Below are positions 54,404 to 63,919 of a DNA stretch of 64,000 nt, in pieces. The notes beneath the pieces were generated by a model, which saw nothing but the letters and a program-made list of their open reading frames with translations, made no database searches and was not told where the DNA came from. This DNA comes from Nesterenkonia salmonea. Lineage in GTDB: Bacteria; Actinomycetota; Actinomycetes; Actinomycetales; Micrococcaceae. How positions within the stretch are numbered: the first letter of the stretch is position 1; each line of letters starts with the position of its first letter. A program made the position numbers and the translations under genes. The stretch is from contig NZ_VAVZ01000014.1 of the NCBI RefSeq assembly GCF_005771525.1, forward strand, positions 1 to 64,000, given 5' to 3'.

Positions 54404-55288
54404 TTAGGACTTCCGGTTGTAGATGTACATAGAAATCGGAGCGAAGATGACGACGAGGATCGCGCAGTAGATGAGCACAGCAACGATGCTTCCGGCGTCT
54501 ACCGTCCCATCCATGAGCTCCCGGATAGCTGAGACAAGAACGCTCACCGGGTTTGCCTCCACGACGCCGCTCAACCAGCTCGGCATGGTCTCAGTGGGCA
54601 CGAAAATATTTGAGGCAAACGTCAGCGGGAAGATGATCGTCATGGACACCCCCATGACGGCTTCCTCATTAGGCATCAGCAACGAAACCATGGTCCACAC
54701 CCAAGACAGGCAGAAACTGAACACCAAAAGCAACGCGAAGCCGGCCAACACACCGAACAGCCCACCCTCAGGCCTGAACCCAACGATAAAGCCAACTGTC
54801 AGAATGATGGTGCCAGCCAGGCCATAGCGCACCTGGTCCCCCAGCAGTGCGCCGACCAATTGAGCTGGTCTCCAGATCGGAAGTGACCGGAAGCGGTCGA
54901 AAATTCCCTTGGAGATGTCCTTATTGAGGGTGATGCCGGTGTACATGGTGATCATGATCAGGGTCTGGACGAAGATCCCCGGAATGAAGAACTGGACGTA
55001 CTCGCTGACTGCCGGGCCACCGGTTTGGCCGGTTCCCGAAACCACAGCACCCATAGCGCCACCGAAGATGAAGGTGAACATTACCGTCATCATGATCGGG
55101 AAGATCGTGACGTCGAACAGTTGCATGGGGATGTGCTTGATCTTCAGCAGTGCACGCCAGCCGAATGTGAATGAGCCACTGATCGGACCCGATGGGGATG
55201 GTCGCTGGTCGGCTGGCAGCAGCACCCGCTGAATTTTGGCGGCTTCTGCGGAACCCTCTGGATCGGTTCTGGTGGTGGTCTGGCTCAT
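54404..55288 (-). CDS. ABC-2 type transporter permease (DrrB-like)
   Basis: A 294-aa permease with six helices of the ABC2/DrrB kind (VTIFPIMMTVMFTFIFGGA first, then FIPGIFVQTLIMI, KGIFDRFRSLPIWRPAQL, FPLTFASNIFVPTETMP). DrrB-type pumps export hydrophobic drugs or peptides. The start overlaps the stop of the ATPase gene by one base (TGATG). It is followed after about 105 bases by the small peptide gene, so export of that peptide or resistance to a related compound are both possible. Confidence 0.9.
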   Translation of the reverse strand: MSQTTTRTDPEGSAEAAKIQRVLLPADQRPSPSGPISGSFTFGWRALLKIKHIPMQLFDVTIFPIMMTVMFTFIFGGAMGAVVSGTGQTGGPAVSEYVQFFIPGIFVQTLIMITMYTGITLNKDISKGIFDRFRSLPIWRPAQLVGALLGDQVRYGLAGTIILTVGFIVGFRPEGGLFGVLAGFALLLVFSFCLSWVWTMVSLLMPNEEAVMGVSMTIIFPLTFASNIFVPTETMPSWLSGVVEANPVSVLVSAIRELMDGTVDAGSIVAVLIYCAILVVIFAPISMYIYNRKS

Positions 55289-56283
55289 CAGGCAACTTTC
55301 TCGGAGTCTGAAGCGGCGGATGCGTCGTCGTTCTCGGTCTCAGCCGGTTTCCCCGTCAGTGCCAGGAACACTTCATCGAGGCTGGGCTGACCGTAGGAGA
55401 AGGTCTCCACTGCTACGCCTACTTCTTCTAGGGCTCTCATCGCTGGCGATGCCCCGGCACCTTCGCCCAACCGGATGGTCAGGGCCGCGGTGTCTTTCTC
55501 CCGCACCACTAAGCTGCCCAAGTTGCGTTCCAGGACCCCGGCTGCTTCTTCGCGCTGAGCTGGGTCAGCCAGACGGAGCTTCAACGCCCCAGCGCCCACC
55601 TGGGATTTCAACTGGCCCGGGGTGCCTTCAGCGATGACTCGCCCGTGGTCAATGACCGCGATCCGGTCCGCCAACTGGTCAGCTTCTTCCAGATACTGGG
55701 TAGTGAGCAGGATCGTGGTGCCCCCGGCCACCAGGGTTCGGATGATGTCCCACACTTGGTTCCGGCTGCGCGGATCGATTCCAGTTGTCGGTTCATCCAG
55801 GAACATCATGTCTGGGGTGACGATCAGCGACCCGGCGATGTCCAGGCGCCGGCGCATGCCGCCGGAGTACTTCTTGACCTGCCGGTCTGCGGCCTCGGCC
55901 AAACCGAATGCGCTGAGCAGGTCCTTACCGCGGCGCCGCGCGTCCTGCTTGGTGAAGCCGAGCAGCCTGCCGAGCAACATCAGGTTTTCGATGCCGGTGA
56001 GATCCTCATCGAGGGAGGCGAACTGTCCGGTCAGCGCAATGCGTTCCCGCACAGCTTTCGGTTCCGTGAAGATATCGTGGCCCAATATTCGGGCCTCCCC
56101 TGCATCTGGGCGCAGCAAAGTGGCGAGCATCCGGATGGCAGTGGTCTTGCCGGCACCATTGGGCCCGAGCACCCCGTAGATACCTCCACGAGGGATAGTG
56201 AGGTCGATGCCGTCGACGGCTACGTTATCGCCAAAGGTTTTCACCAGGCCACGAGCCTCAACGGCGTAGGCAGAGTCAGACAC
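55288..56283 (-). CDS. ABC transporter ATP-binding protein (DrrA-like)
   Basis: A 331-aa drug-type ATPase. Walker A GPNGAGKTT near 38-46, signature YSGGMRRR, Walker B MMFLDEPTTGID and the DrrA-specific C-terminal domain (about 225-310, ending in SYGQPSLDEVFLALTG), which DrrA needs for pump assembly. GTG start with GAGAGG upstream. TAATAT in the 79-base gap behind the prolyl oligopeptidase gene may be the promoter of the exporter-peptide unit. Typical substrates are antibiotics or peptides. Confidence 0.92.
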   Translation of the reverse strand: MSDSAYAVEARGLVKTFGDNVAVDGIDLTIPRGGIYGVLGPNGAGKTTAIRMLATLLRPDAGEARILGHDIFTEPKAVRERIALTGQFASLDEDLTGIENLMLLGRLLGFTKQDARRRGKDLLSAFGLAEAADRQVKKYSGGMRRRLDIAGSLIVTPDMMFLDEPTTGIDPRSRNQVWDIIRTLVAGGTTILLTTQYLEEADQLADRIAVIDHGRVIAEGTPGQLKSQVGAGALKLRLADPAQREEAAGVLERNLGSLVVREKDTAALTIRLGEGAGASPAMRALEEVGVAVETFSYGQPSLDEVFLALTGKPAETENDDASAASDSEKVA

Positions 56284-56362
56284 AGATACCTCTCAACAGA
56301 ACCGTCGGTACTCCAGAATATTACATCGCTTGTGGTGTGAACTGCCCGTGGTACCGGCCAGA

Positions 56363-58561
56363 TCAGTCCAGGCCCAGACGTTGGGCTAGGAACCGGTAGA
56401 TCAGGGCGTTCATGGTGGCCTGCTGATCAGGGTTCGCCGCTCCCCCATGCCCTCCCTGGGTGTTTTCCCAGTACGTGACATCGGCAGCGACCTGCTCGAG
56501 CGCCGCAGTCATTTTGCGTGCATGACCGGGATGGACTCGGTCATCCTTGGTACTGGTGGTCAGCAGAACTGGCGGGTAGTCCGCATCCTGCTGCAGCAGA
56601 TGGTACGGGCTGAAGGTGTGGATGTAGTCCCAGTCGGTAGTGTCCGGATCACCGTATTCGGCACGCCAGGAGGCACCTGCCAGCAGGTGCGAGTAGCGCT
56701 TCATGTCCAGCAGGGGCACCTGGATGACCACAGCACCGAACAGTTCAGGGTATTGGGTGAGCATGTTTCCGGTCAGGAGACCACCGTTGGATCCGCCTCG
56801 ACAGGCCAGTTGCTGAGTGCTGGTGACTCCGCTGGAGACCAGGTCTCGGGCCACCGCAGCGAAATCCTCATACGCCTTGTTTCGGTTCTCCTTGAGTGCG
56901 GCTTGGTGCCACCGCGGTCCGTACTCGCCGCCTCCACGGATGTTCGCCAGGGCGAAGACTCCTCCACGCTCCAGCCACGCCTTCCCCACCAGCGGAAGGT
57001 ATCCAGGCTTTTGGGAGATTTCGAACCCACCGTAGCCGTAGAGGATTGTGGGCTGCGGTTCTGCGCCTGCGATGGATTCCCGAGGGGCCCCATCGGCCGC
57101 GAACTGGACGGTTTCAGCGGGCCCGATCAGGAAGTACGGGATGCGGGTGCCGTCGTCACTGGTGGCGAAGCTCTGCACAGCCGCCAGTCCTTCTGCGTTG
57201 AACCGCTCCGGCGCCTGCTTGATCAGTTCGTAGGTCTCCGGCTCCCCCTTCAGCAGCGGTGCCAAAGTCCCGAGGTACCGAGTGGTGGGGGTCAGGAAAT
57301 CCTGCGCCGTGATCCAGATATCGTCAGTCTCACGTGAATCATAAGCTCCCACTGCGAGGGAGCCGGTGATGTCGCTCAACACGCGTTGGGATTGCCATTC
57401 GCCGTTCTCGTCGCGCCAATGCGCCTCGACGTGCTCGACGACGTCCTCCATCACGGTGAGCGCGAAGAGGTTCCTAGTAGCGGTGATGCCCTGCAGGGAG
57501 GTGGCTTCAGTAGGTGTGAACAGGGCGGTGAGCTGCCCGGCGTCGGGGTCGTCTTCGCTGCCGTGCAGGAACTCTGCGGCATCTGCCACATAGAGGCTGC
57601 CTGCCGGAAGCACGACGCCGCGGACAGTCGCCTCAGTGCGTGGGGCGAAGAAAATTAGATCACGGTGGAAGCCGACGTTGAGATCGGTGGGGACATCGAC
57701 GAGGGTGAGCGTGAGGGCAGGTTCGCTTCCCAAGGACCCGGAAGATTCCTCATGGTATTCGATGAGGTAGGTCTCTGAGTCGTAGAATCCCAACACCCTT
57801 GTGGCGAGGTGCCGCTCGAATCCCGGAGTGGAGTCATAGCCGGCGGAAGCAACCATGTCATCTTCGGCCACCGAGATGATGGGTTCTGCCTCCTCCAGCG
57901 CAGTGCCGCGGACCCACCTGCGGGCTACCCGAGGGTACCCGGAGCTCGTGACCGGGGTGTCCTCCTGGGGACCGGCTTGGTCAGTCGAGGAGTAGACCGT
58001 ATCGGCGTCGATCCAGCTGAGCCCACCTTTGCCCTGAGGCCGGTAGAACCCGCCCTCTTCTGGGGTTATGAAACGGCGGGTGTTGAGGTCAAACTCCCTG
58101 GTGACATCAGCGTCAGACCCGCCTGGTGAGAGGTTGATCAGTGCCCTTGAATACCCAGGTACCTCATCGGATGCCTGTTCCGGTCGGAGCACGGAGGCCC
58201 CGTGCCATACCCAGGTTGTGCCTTCAACTTCCGAGAGCTCATCAAGGTCGAGGAGCGTCTCCCATTCAGGAGTCTCGGCCTTGTAGGAGTCCAGGGTTGT
58301 GCGCCTCCAGAGGCCCTGTGGGTGATCGGCGTCCGTCCAGAAGTTGTAGAGCCATTCCCCCCGCGCGGTCACACCGGGTATCCGGTCTGAGGCATCGAGG
58401 ATCTCCCGCAGGGAGCTTTTCAGAGGGTCGTACTGTTCGTCCTGAAGCTGACCCTCCGCGGTGCGGTTACGCTGTTCGACCCATGCGAGCGCATCCTCCC
58501 CCTCAACATCTTCAAGCCATTGGAAGGGGTCACTGTCCGGTGTGATGAGGCGTTGCATCAT
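56363..58561 (-). CDS. Prolyl oligopeptidase family serine peptidase (S9A)
   Basis: A 732-aa S9 peptidase: seven-bladed beta-propeller (about 75-430) and an alpha/beta hydrolase domain with GGSNGGLLTG (Ser near 590), the Asp in STKDDRVHPGH (about 672) and the His in QGGHGGAANP (about 704). Cleaves short proline-containing peptides in the cytosol. ATG 58561 sits 7 bases after TAGGGT (leaderless-type); in-frame starts to 58663 run over the neighbouring gene end. Same strand and directly upstream of the DrrAB/peptide cassette, 79 bases away, though probably a separate transcript. Confidence 0.92.
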   Translation of the reverse strand: MMQRLITPDSDPFQWLEDVEGEDALAWVEQRNRTAEGQLQDEQYDPLKSSLREILDASDRIPGVTARGEWLYNFWTDADHPQGLWRRTTLDSYKAETPEWETLLDLDELSEVEGTTWVWHGASVLRPEQASDEVPGYSRALINLSPGGSDADVTREFDLNTRRFITPEEGGFYRPQGKGGLSWIDADTVYSSTDQAGPQEDTPVTSSGYPRVARRWVRGTALEEAEPIISVAEDDMVASAGYDSTPGFERHLATRVLGFYDSETYLIEYHEESSGSLGSEPALTLTLVDVPTDLNVGFHRDLIFFAPRTEATVRGVVLPAGSLYVADAAEFLHGSEDDPDAGQLTALFTPTEATSLQGITATRNLFALTVMEDVVEHVEAHWRDENGEWQSQRVLSDITGSLAVGAYDSRETDDIWITAQDFLTPTTRYLGTLAPLLKGEPETYELIKQAPERFNAEGLAAVQSFATSDDGTRIPYFLIGPAETVQFAADGAPRESIAGAEPQPTILYGYGGFEISQKPGYLPLVGKAWLERGGVFALANIRGGGEYGPRWHQAALKENRNKAYEDFAAVARDLVSSGVTSTQQLACRGGSNGGLLTGNMLTQYPELFGAVVIQVPLLDMKRYSHLLAGASWRAEYGDPDTTDWDYIHTFSPYHLLQQDADYPPVLLTTSTKDDRVHPGHARKMTAALEQVAADVTYWENTQGGHGGAANPDQQATMNALIYRFLAQRLGLD

Positions 58562-58568
58562 GGAGTCA

Positions 58569-58574
58569 ACCCTA
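58569..58574 (-). promoter_or_regulatory. -10 box (TAGGGT), leaderless-type, for the prolyl oligopeptidase gene
   Basis: TAGGGT on the minus strand, 7 bases before the ATG at 58561; it lies within the end of ppc. Confidence 0.5.
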
Positions 58575-61250
58575 CCCAGTGTTCTGCAGACCGGCTGCAA
58601 CTCCCTTGAGGGTGATAAGCAGAAGGTTGCGTGGGTCGTGGGTCTGCTCTTCCGTGAGACCACCGGAGCGGAGCCGGCGGAGTGCGCGCAACTGGATCAG
58701 ACTGAGGGCGTCCACATAAGGGTTGCGCAGCTGGACGGCACGTCCTAAAACCCGGTGGTCGGCGAGGAGCCGGTCCTGGCCAGTGATCGCGAGTACCCAC
58801 TTTTCTGTCAGGTGCAGCTCTTCCAACACGGCATTGGCCAGCTCAGCTTTGTCGCCGAGGTCCAAGTAGCGCTGAGCGATCCGTTCATCAGTTTTGGCCA
58901 GGGACATCTCAATGTTGTCGATCATCGCGGCGAACAGTGGCCATTCGGCGTAGGCCTGCTGCAGCAGCTCCAAGTCCCCCACTGCTTCCAGCGCTGTGCC
59001 GAGGCCGTACCAGCCGGTGAGATTGATGCGCGCCTGCCCCCAGGCGAAGTTCCAGGGAATGGCGCGCAGATCCTCTAAGGACTCCACTGAGAGCCCACGT
59101 TTCGCTGGCCGGGAGCCGATGGCCAGGTGCCCGATTTCATCCTGCGGGGTGACTTGGGCGAACCAGGGAGCGAAGCCTTCGGCTTTGACGAGGTCATGGA
59201 AACGCGCACGGGAAGCGTCGTCGAGCCGTGTGGCCAGGTCAGCGTACTTCTCCGCAGCGGCAGCGTTGCGTTTCTCCGTCGAGGGCGCGCTGGCCATCAG
59301 TGTGGCAGCTGCCACCTGTTCGATGTGCCGCAGCGCAATCTCCGGGTTGCCGTAGCGGGCATCGATGACTTCACCCTGTTCGGTGACTTTGAACCGAAGG
59401 TCCACCGAATGCGGGGGCTGGGCCAGAATCGCTCGGTTTGCTGGACCGCCGCCTCGGCCCAACGCTCCACCGCGTCCGTGGAACTGCGTCAGGTGGATGT
59501 TGTTCTCCACCGCCCAGGCCGCAATCTTCTCCTGAGCCTGATACAGCGCGAGGGTGGCGGCCACAGGACCGACGTCTTTGGAGGAGTCCGAGTAACCGAG
59601 CATGACCTCCATGCGCCGGCCTGTTTGCTCCAGGCGCTTCTGCAGGTGCGGATTTTCCAGGGCTTCTTCCAGGATGCGGGGCGCGTTCTGCAGGTCGTCG
59701 TAGGTCTCGAACAGGGGGATGACGTCCAGAACCGGGGCCTGGTCAGACCCGCCCAAGGCTTTCTCCGCAAGGATGTACACGTCGGCGAGGTTCTGTGCAC
59801 TCTGGGTGAAGGACACGATGTAGCGCCGAGCCGCGTTGACTCCGTAGCGCTGCTGCAGTGAGGCAATCGCGCGGAAAGTCTCCAAGACCTCCTCACCGGG
59901 AACGGCCATCTTCTCCACCGAGTCCGGGTCATCCAACCATTTGAGTGTCTGGATGTGGACCGCTGAGTGCTGCCGCACTTCAAGCTCCGCGAGGTGGAAA
60001 CCGAAAGTTTCTACCTGCCATATCAGCTCCTGGAGCTCACCGTAGGCTGCTCGTTCAGCGCCGGCGGCAACGAGGGAGTCCTGCACTATTTTGAGTTCGG
60101 ACACCAGTTCTTCGGGGACCCTGTAGGCGAGATCAGCGTTGCGCTCCCGTGTTGCCTGGACGCGTCCAGCGATCGCCAGCAGCACCTGACGGTGCGGCTC
60201 CCCTGGTGAGTGTTCAGCTGCGACCTCGGTGAGCTCTTCGGAGAGCTGCTTCTGGTGATTCCACAGTTTCTGCAGGGCGTCCTGTGGTGGGGTGTAACGA
60301 TCATCCAGTGTCAGCGAAAGCCCCACGGTCCGGGTACGCGCTTCCAGATTCTGCAGGATCCGGTCCGCTGCCTGCGCGACTGCCTGGCGGGTGATGGACG
60401 CGGTGACGTTCGGGTTGCCATCGCGGTCTCCGGCGATCCAGGATCCCAACCGAATGAATGCCGGTGCCTTCGGTGCGGCCCGGCCGGCGTCCTCCCCCTG
60501 GAGCCAATCGTCCATGCGCCGGTAGGCCTCAGTGAAGACGCTGGAGAAGGATGACTCAAAGACACCAAGTGCGGTACGGACTTCGTCCAGGGGTGAGGGG
60601 TTCGAGACCCTCAGCTGAGCGGTGCGCCACATATTGTCGATCTCTTCGATCAGGTCCCGGGTGTTGCGCGCTTGAGCAGCTGCTCCCATACGCGGATCAT
60701 CACGCTCATCAAGGAGGTTGCCGATTCGGCGCACACTGGCGGTGATGGCGTTGCGTCGGGCTTCGGTGGGGTGAGCGGTGAGCACCGGGTGGAAGCGCAG
60801 CTCTTTGAGCCGACGTTCGGCCTCTTCCTGACCGACCTCATCAGCAAGGTGAGTAAACGCGGCGGCAACCGAATCGGAGGGCTTCTGATCTTCCAGGGGC
60901 AGCTCACCATCACGGGCGCGGAGTGTGCGTACCCGGTGCTGCTCTTCGGACAGATTGGCGAGCAGGAAGTAGCATGTGAAGGCGCGAGCTACTTCTTTGG
61001 CGCGCTCGGCACTGAGACCTTCGACGAACTCTTCGGCCTTGGCAAGTGTCTCTTCGGAGTCCTGCTCCGCTGCAGCGATGGTCAACGAGCGCAGGGTCTC
61101 GACGTCGTCCAACAGCCCTTCGGAGCCGTACTCACTCAAGACTGTGCCCAGCAGACCACCGAGCAGCCCCACATCATGGCGCATGGCCTCGGGAATTTCG
61201 TGCTCTGCAGCAAGGCGTGAATGGTCAGCTGCCAGTGTGCGCTCTGTCAT
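58572..61250 (-). CDS. ppc: Phosphoenolpyruvate carboxylase
   Basis: An 892-aa enzyme that forms oxaloacetate from phosphoenolpyruvate and bicarbonate to refill the TCA cycle. Catalytic His in LTAHPTEARRNAI (near 157), the GYSDSSKDVG and FHGRGGALGRGGGP segments and the C-terminal QNTG that binds the allosteric inhibitor aspartate are all present. GAGGAGGAG precedes the ATG. Full length, no sign of damage. Divergent from the YbaK-type deacylase gene. Confidence 0.97.
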   Translation of the reverse strand: MTERTLAADHSRLAAEHEIPEAMRHDVGLLGGLLGTVLSEYGSEGLLDDVETLRSLTIAAAEQDSEETLAKAEEFVEGLSAERAKEVARAFTCYFLLANLSEEQHRVRTLRARDGELPLEDQKPSDSVAAAFTHLADEVGQEEAERRLKELRFHPVLTAHPTEARRNAITASVRRIGNLLDERDDPRMGAAAQARNTRDLIEEIDNMWRTAQLRVSNPSPLDEVRTALGVFESSFSSVFTEAYRRMDDWLQGEDAGRAAPKAPAFIRLGSWIAGDRDGNPNVTASITRQAVAQAADRILQNLEARTRTVGLSLTLDDRYTPPQDALQKLWNHQKQLSEELTEVAAEHSPGEPHRQVLLAIAGRVQATRERNADLAYRVPEELVSELKIVQDSLVAAGAERAAYGELQELIWQVETFGFHLAELEVRQHSAVHIQTLKWLDDPDSVEKMAVPGEEVLETFRAIASLQQRYGVNAARRYIVSFTQSAQNLADVYILAEKALGGSDQAPVLDVIPLFETYDDLQNAPRILEEALENPHLQKRLEQTGRRMEVMLGYSDSSKDVGPVAATLALYQAQEKIAAWAVENNIHLTQFHGRGGALGRGGGPANRAILAQPPHSVDLRFKVTEQGEVIDARYGNPEIALRHIEQVAAATLMASAPSTEKRNAAAAEKYADLATRLDDASRARFHDLVKAEGFAPWFAQVTPQDEIGHLAIGSRPAKRGLSVESLEDLRAIPWNFAWGQARINLTGWYGLGTALEAVGDLELLQQAYAEWPLFAAMIDNIEMSLAKTDERIAQRYLDLGDKAELANAVLEELHLTEKWVLAITGQDRLLADHRVLGRAVQLRNPYVDALSLIQLRALRRLRSGGLTEEQTHDPRNLLLITLKGVAAGLQNTG

Positions 61251-61416
61251 GGTGCAGTCTCCTCCTCGATCGTCAAACGTAGTGCACGCTTGGAACCAGG
61301 CGGGACCTCATCGTCACGCGAGTTGTGCGGTGGACAACACCGTATCAACCAATCACCGCCGGTACTGACCTATCCGGCTCTGCCGGGAGGCGCCGGTGCG
61401 CCACGCAACGCTGGAC

Positions 61417-61422
61417 TAGGCT
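61417..61422 (+). promoter_or_regulatory. -10 box (TAGGCT), leaderless-type, for the YbaK-family gene
   Basis: TAGGCT ends 7 bases before the ATG at 61430; a GGAG in the spacer is too close to serve as a ribosome-binding site. Confidence 0.5.
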
Positions 61423-61429
61423 GGAGCCC

Positions 61430-61927
61430 ATGACTGAACAGTCCGGACGTGAGCGGGTGTTGGATGATGCGCAGCACCATGGCGTGGAGATCGAGTTCGT
61501 GGATCGGGGCCACGCCACCTCATTGGAGGAAGCAGCGGCGAACCTGGGGATTGAGCCCCGGGAGATCGTCAAGACATTGGTCGCCAAGACCAAGGTCACC
61601 CAGACCGCGCAGACCCACAGCTATCTCATGGTGCTCATCCGCGGTGATCAGCAGGTTGATTGGGCGAAGCTCCGCCGTGCTGCAGGAGTGAAGAAAGCCT
61701 CAATGGCTGCACCAGACGAAGGGTTCGATGCCACGGGGTACCGTCCAGGCACCATCACCCCGTTCGGCGCATCGGATGACGACGGTGAGCGCTGGCCGGT
61801 TTTCGCCGATGCGTCTATCTCGGGGCGGATCTGCATGGGTGCTGGCGAGCCAGGTCTGAATCTCTTTGTTAAGGCCGCTGATCTGTTCGACGCCTTCAGC
61901 GTCACCACTGCGGACATCGCCAAGTAG
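61430..61927 (+). CDS. YbaK/EbsC-family aminoacyl-tRNA deacylase
   Basis: A 165-aa single-domain editing protein that hydrolyses mischarged Cys- or Pro-tRNA. EIVKTLVAKTK near 45-55 includes the conserved Lys, and GTITPFGA, ISGRICMGAGEPGLNL lie in the C-terminal half. Start ATG 61430 places the domain start correctly; an upstream frame to 61325 lacks start signals. Converges on dnaG with 21 bases between. Confidence 0.9.
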   Translation: MTEQSGRERVLDDAQHHGVEIEFVDRGHATSLEEAAANLGIEPREIVKTLVAKTKVTQTAQTHSYLMVLIRGDQQVDWAKLRRAAGVKKASMAAPDEGFDATGYRPGTITPFGASDDDGERWPVFADASISGRICMGAGEPGLNLFVKAADLFDAFSVTTADIAK

Positions 61928-61948
61928 GGCCCACGGGCGGCCTGCGCC

Positions 61949-63907
61949 TCATTCGGCGCTGCGAAGAGTTCGCCGGCGACGTTCCAGCTCCATCAGGTCA
62001 GCATTGACCTGACGGTATTCCTGAGGTGACTCGCTGGGATCCATGCGCTGCAGCCGGCCCAATAGGTTGGCTTTCTCATGCTGGATCTTCAGCTCCACGA
62101 GCCGGTTGAGGATCTCCTGACAATAGCGGTCAAGGTGTTCTTCATTCCTAGCAGGGAGGGAGGTGACGGCAAGCTCGGAGACGAATCCGCGCAGTGGCTC
62201 GGGCACCTCTTGGCGTACTGTTTCCACCCACACTCTGGGGTCGGAAGCTTCTGCGGCTGCGATCCGGATCCCGTCGTGCACAGCCAGGTGGGCAGGTGCG
62301 GTGAACCGTACGGTGAAGATCTCTTCCCATTGCTCAGCGGTCAGCCGTGTGGGGTGCTGCAGAATAACTTCCAACGCCTGCCGCTCCATCATCACCGCAG
62401 GGTCCCGCGTGTCGGGGCGTGGGAAGGCGAAACCGCCGACGCCGCTTGCGCCCTGAGGCTCTTGCCCCCCGTACTCGCCGTGTCTCGTTGGGGCATTCCC
62501 GTTCTGCTGGGTGGTTCCGGCCGTATGGTGCTGCTGGGGCGTCGTCGTGCTCTTCTGTCCGGGTCCGCCGCGGCGGCCGCCTGCGCTGCGGGATGCACGC
62601 ACAGCGGTTTTGACCTCATCCACGTCCGTGCCCAACCATCCGGCGAGTTCGCGAGTATAGGCAGCGCGGAGCGAATCGTCCCGGATCTCTGCGACCACCG
62701 GTGCCGCCGCGCGCAGTGCGCCGATGCGGCCCTCGACCGCGCTGAGATCCCATTCGCGAAGCCGGCGGCGGATCACGAACTCCACAAGAGGTGTCTTTGA
62801 CTCCACGAGAGCCTGGACCGCCTCATCCCCGCGGTGTTGGCGGACATCGCAGGGGTCCATTCCCTCGGGCCCCACGGCGATAAACGTCTGGGCGTTGAAC
62901 TGATGAGCCTCATTGAACGCCTTCACAGCGGCCTGCTGACCGGCTTCATCACCGTCGAAGGTGAACACCACTTCAGCCGGTGTGCCGTCATCGGACAGCA
63001 GCCTGCGCGCAATTTTAATGTGCCCCTCACCGAAGGCTGTACCGCAGGTCGCCACGGCGGTGTCGACTCCCGCGATATGGCACGCCATGACGTCGGTATA
63101 GCCCTCCACCACCACCAGTTGACGCTTCTTGGCGATATTGCGTTTGGCATGTTCTATCCCGTAGAGCACCTGGGATTTCTTGTAGACGGTGGTCTCTGGG
63201 GAGTTGAGGTACTTGGGACCGGGGTCATCCTCGTAGAGGCGCCGGCCACCGAATCCGACGGTGTTGCCGGTCATGTCCCGGATCGGCCACATGAGGCGTC
63301 CGCGGAAACGGTCGTAGATGCCATGACGACCCTCTGAGAACATGCCGGTGTGCTGAAGTTCGTCGTCCCGGAATCCCTTGGCGCGCAGGTGCCCCAGGAG
63401 GTTGTTCCACCCTTTGGGGGCGTAGCCGACCGCATAGCGCTCAGCGTGCGCACGGGTGAAGCCGCGCCCGGTGAGGAAGTCCCGCCCGATTTGCGCCTCC
63501 GGGATGGTGAGGCAGCGTTGGTAAAACTCATCAGCGATCTTGTGTGCATCCAGCAGCCGCTGCCGGCGTCCAGTTTCGGCCTTGTCCGGCCCGGTTCCGC
63601 CGTCCTCGTAGCGCAGCTCGATCCCGAACTTCTGCGCCAAGCGCTCCACAGTCTCCTGGAAGGTGGTGTGCTCCATGGCTTGGAGGAAAGCAATCACATC
63701 TCCGGATTCACCGCAGCCAAAGCAGTGGTAACTGCCGACCTGCGGACGGATATGGAAACTGGGTGTACGTTCCTCGTGGAAGGGGCACAGGCCTTTGAAC
63801 GAGCCGATTCCGGCCTTCTTCAGAGTCACGTACTGCTCCACGATCTCCCGCAGATCGGCGCGCTCACGCACAGCGTCAATGTCTTCGCGCCGAATCAGTC
63901 CTGCCAT
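61949..63907 (-). CDS. dnaG: DNA primase
   Basis: A 652-aa primase that lays RNA primers for replication. CHC2 zinc ribbon at 41-65 (Cys41, His44, Cys62, Cys65), the RNA-polymerase core with the primase catalytic N-domain (about 125-250), TOPRIM domain with VVEGYTDVMACH (about 268) and FTFDGDEAGQQA, then a linker of Gln/Gly/Thr-rich sequence near 440-490 and a C-terminal DnaB-interaction domain. The ATG at 63907 is 6 bases after TAGATT, leaderless-type. Full length. Confidence 0.97.
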   Translation of the reverse strand: MAGLIRREDIDAVRERADLREIVEQYVTLKKAGIGSFKGLCPFHEERTPSFHIRPQVGSYHCFGCGESGDVIAFLQAMEHTTFQETVERLAQKFGIELRYEDGGTGPDKAETGRRQRLLDAHKIADEFYQRCLTIPEAQIGRDFLTGRGFTRAHAERYAVGYAPKGWNNLLGHLRAKGFRDDELQHTGMFSEGRHGIYDRFRGRLMWPIRDMTGNTVGFGGRRLYEDDPGPKYLNSPETTVYKKSQVLYGIEHAKRNIAKKRQLVVVEGYTDVMACHIAGVDTAVATCGTAFGEGHIKIARRLLSDDGTPAEVVFTFDGDEAGQQAAVKAFNEAHQFNAQTFIAVGPEGMDPCDVRQHRGDEAVQALVESKTPLVEFVIRRRLREWDLSAVEGRIGALRAAAPVVAEIRDDSLRAAYTRELAGWLGTDVDEVKTAVRASRSAGGRRGGPGQKSTTTPQQHHTAGTTQQNGNAPTRHGEYGGQEPQGASGVGGFAFPRPDTRDPAVMMERQALEVILQHPTRLTAEQWEEIFTVRFTAPAHLAVHDGIRIAAAEASDPRVWVETVRQEVPEPLRGFVSELAVTSLPARNEEHLDRYCQEILNRLVELKIQHEKANLLGRLQRMDPSESPQEYRQVNADLMELERRRRTLRSAE

Positions 63908-63913
63908 GGCACC

Positions 63914-63919
63914 AATCTA
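63914..63919 (-). promoter_or_regulatory. -10 box (TAGATT), leaderless-type, for dnaG
   Basis: TAGATT on the minus strand, 6 bases before the ATG at 63907; the remaining 80 bases to the window end show no further gene. Confidence 0.55.

Noticed and set aside
56363-58561. Prolyl oligopeptidase as macrocyclase of the small peptide
   Set aside because: The peptide has no Pro and the peptidase looks like a standard S9A enzyme with its own promoter; adjacency alone is too weak.
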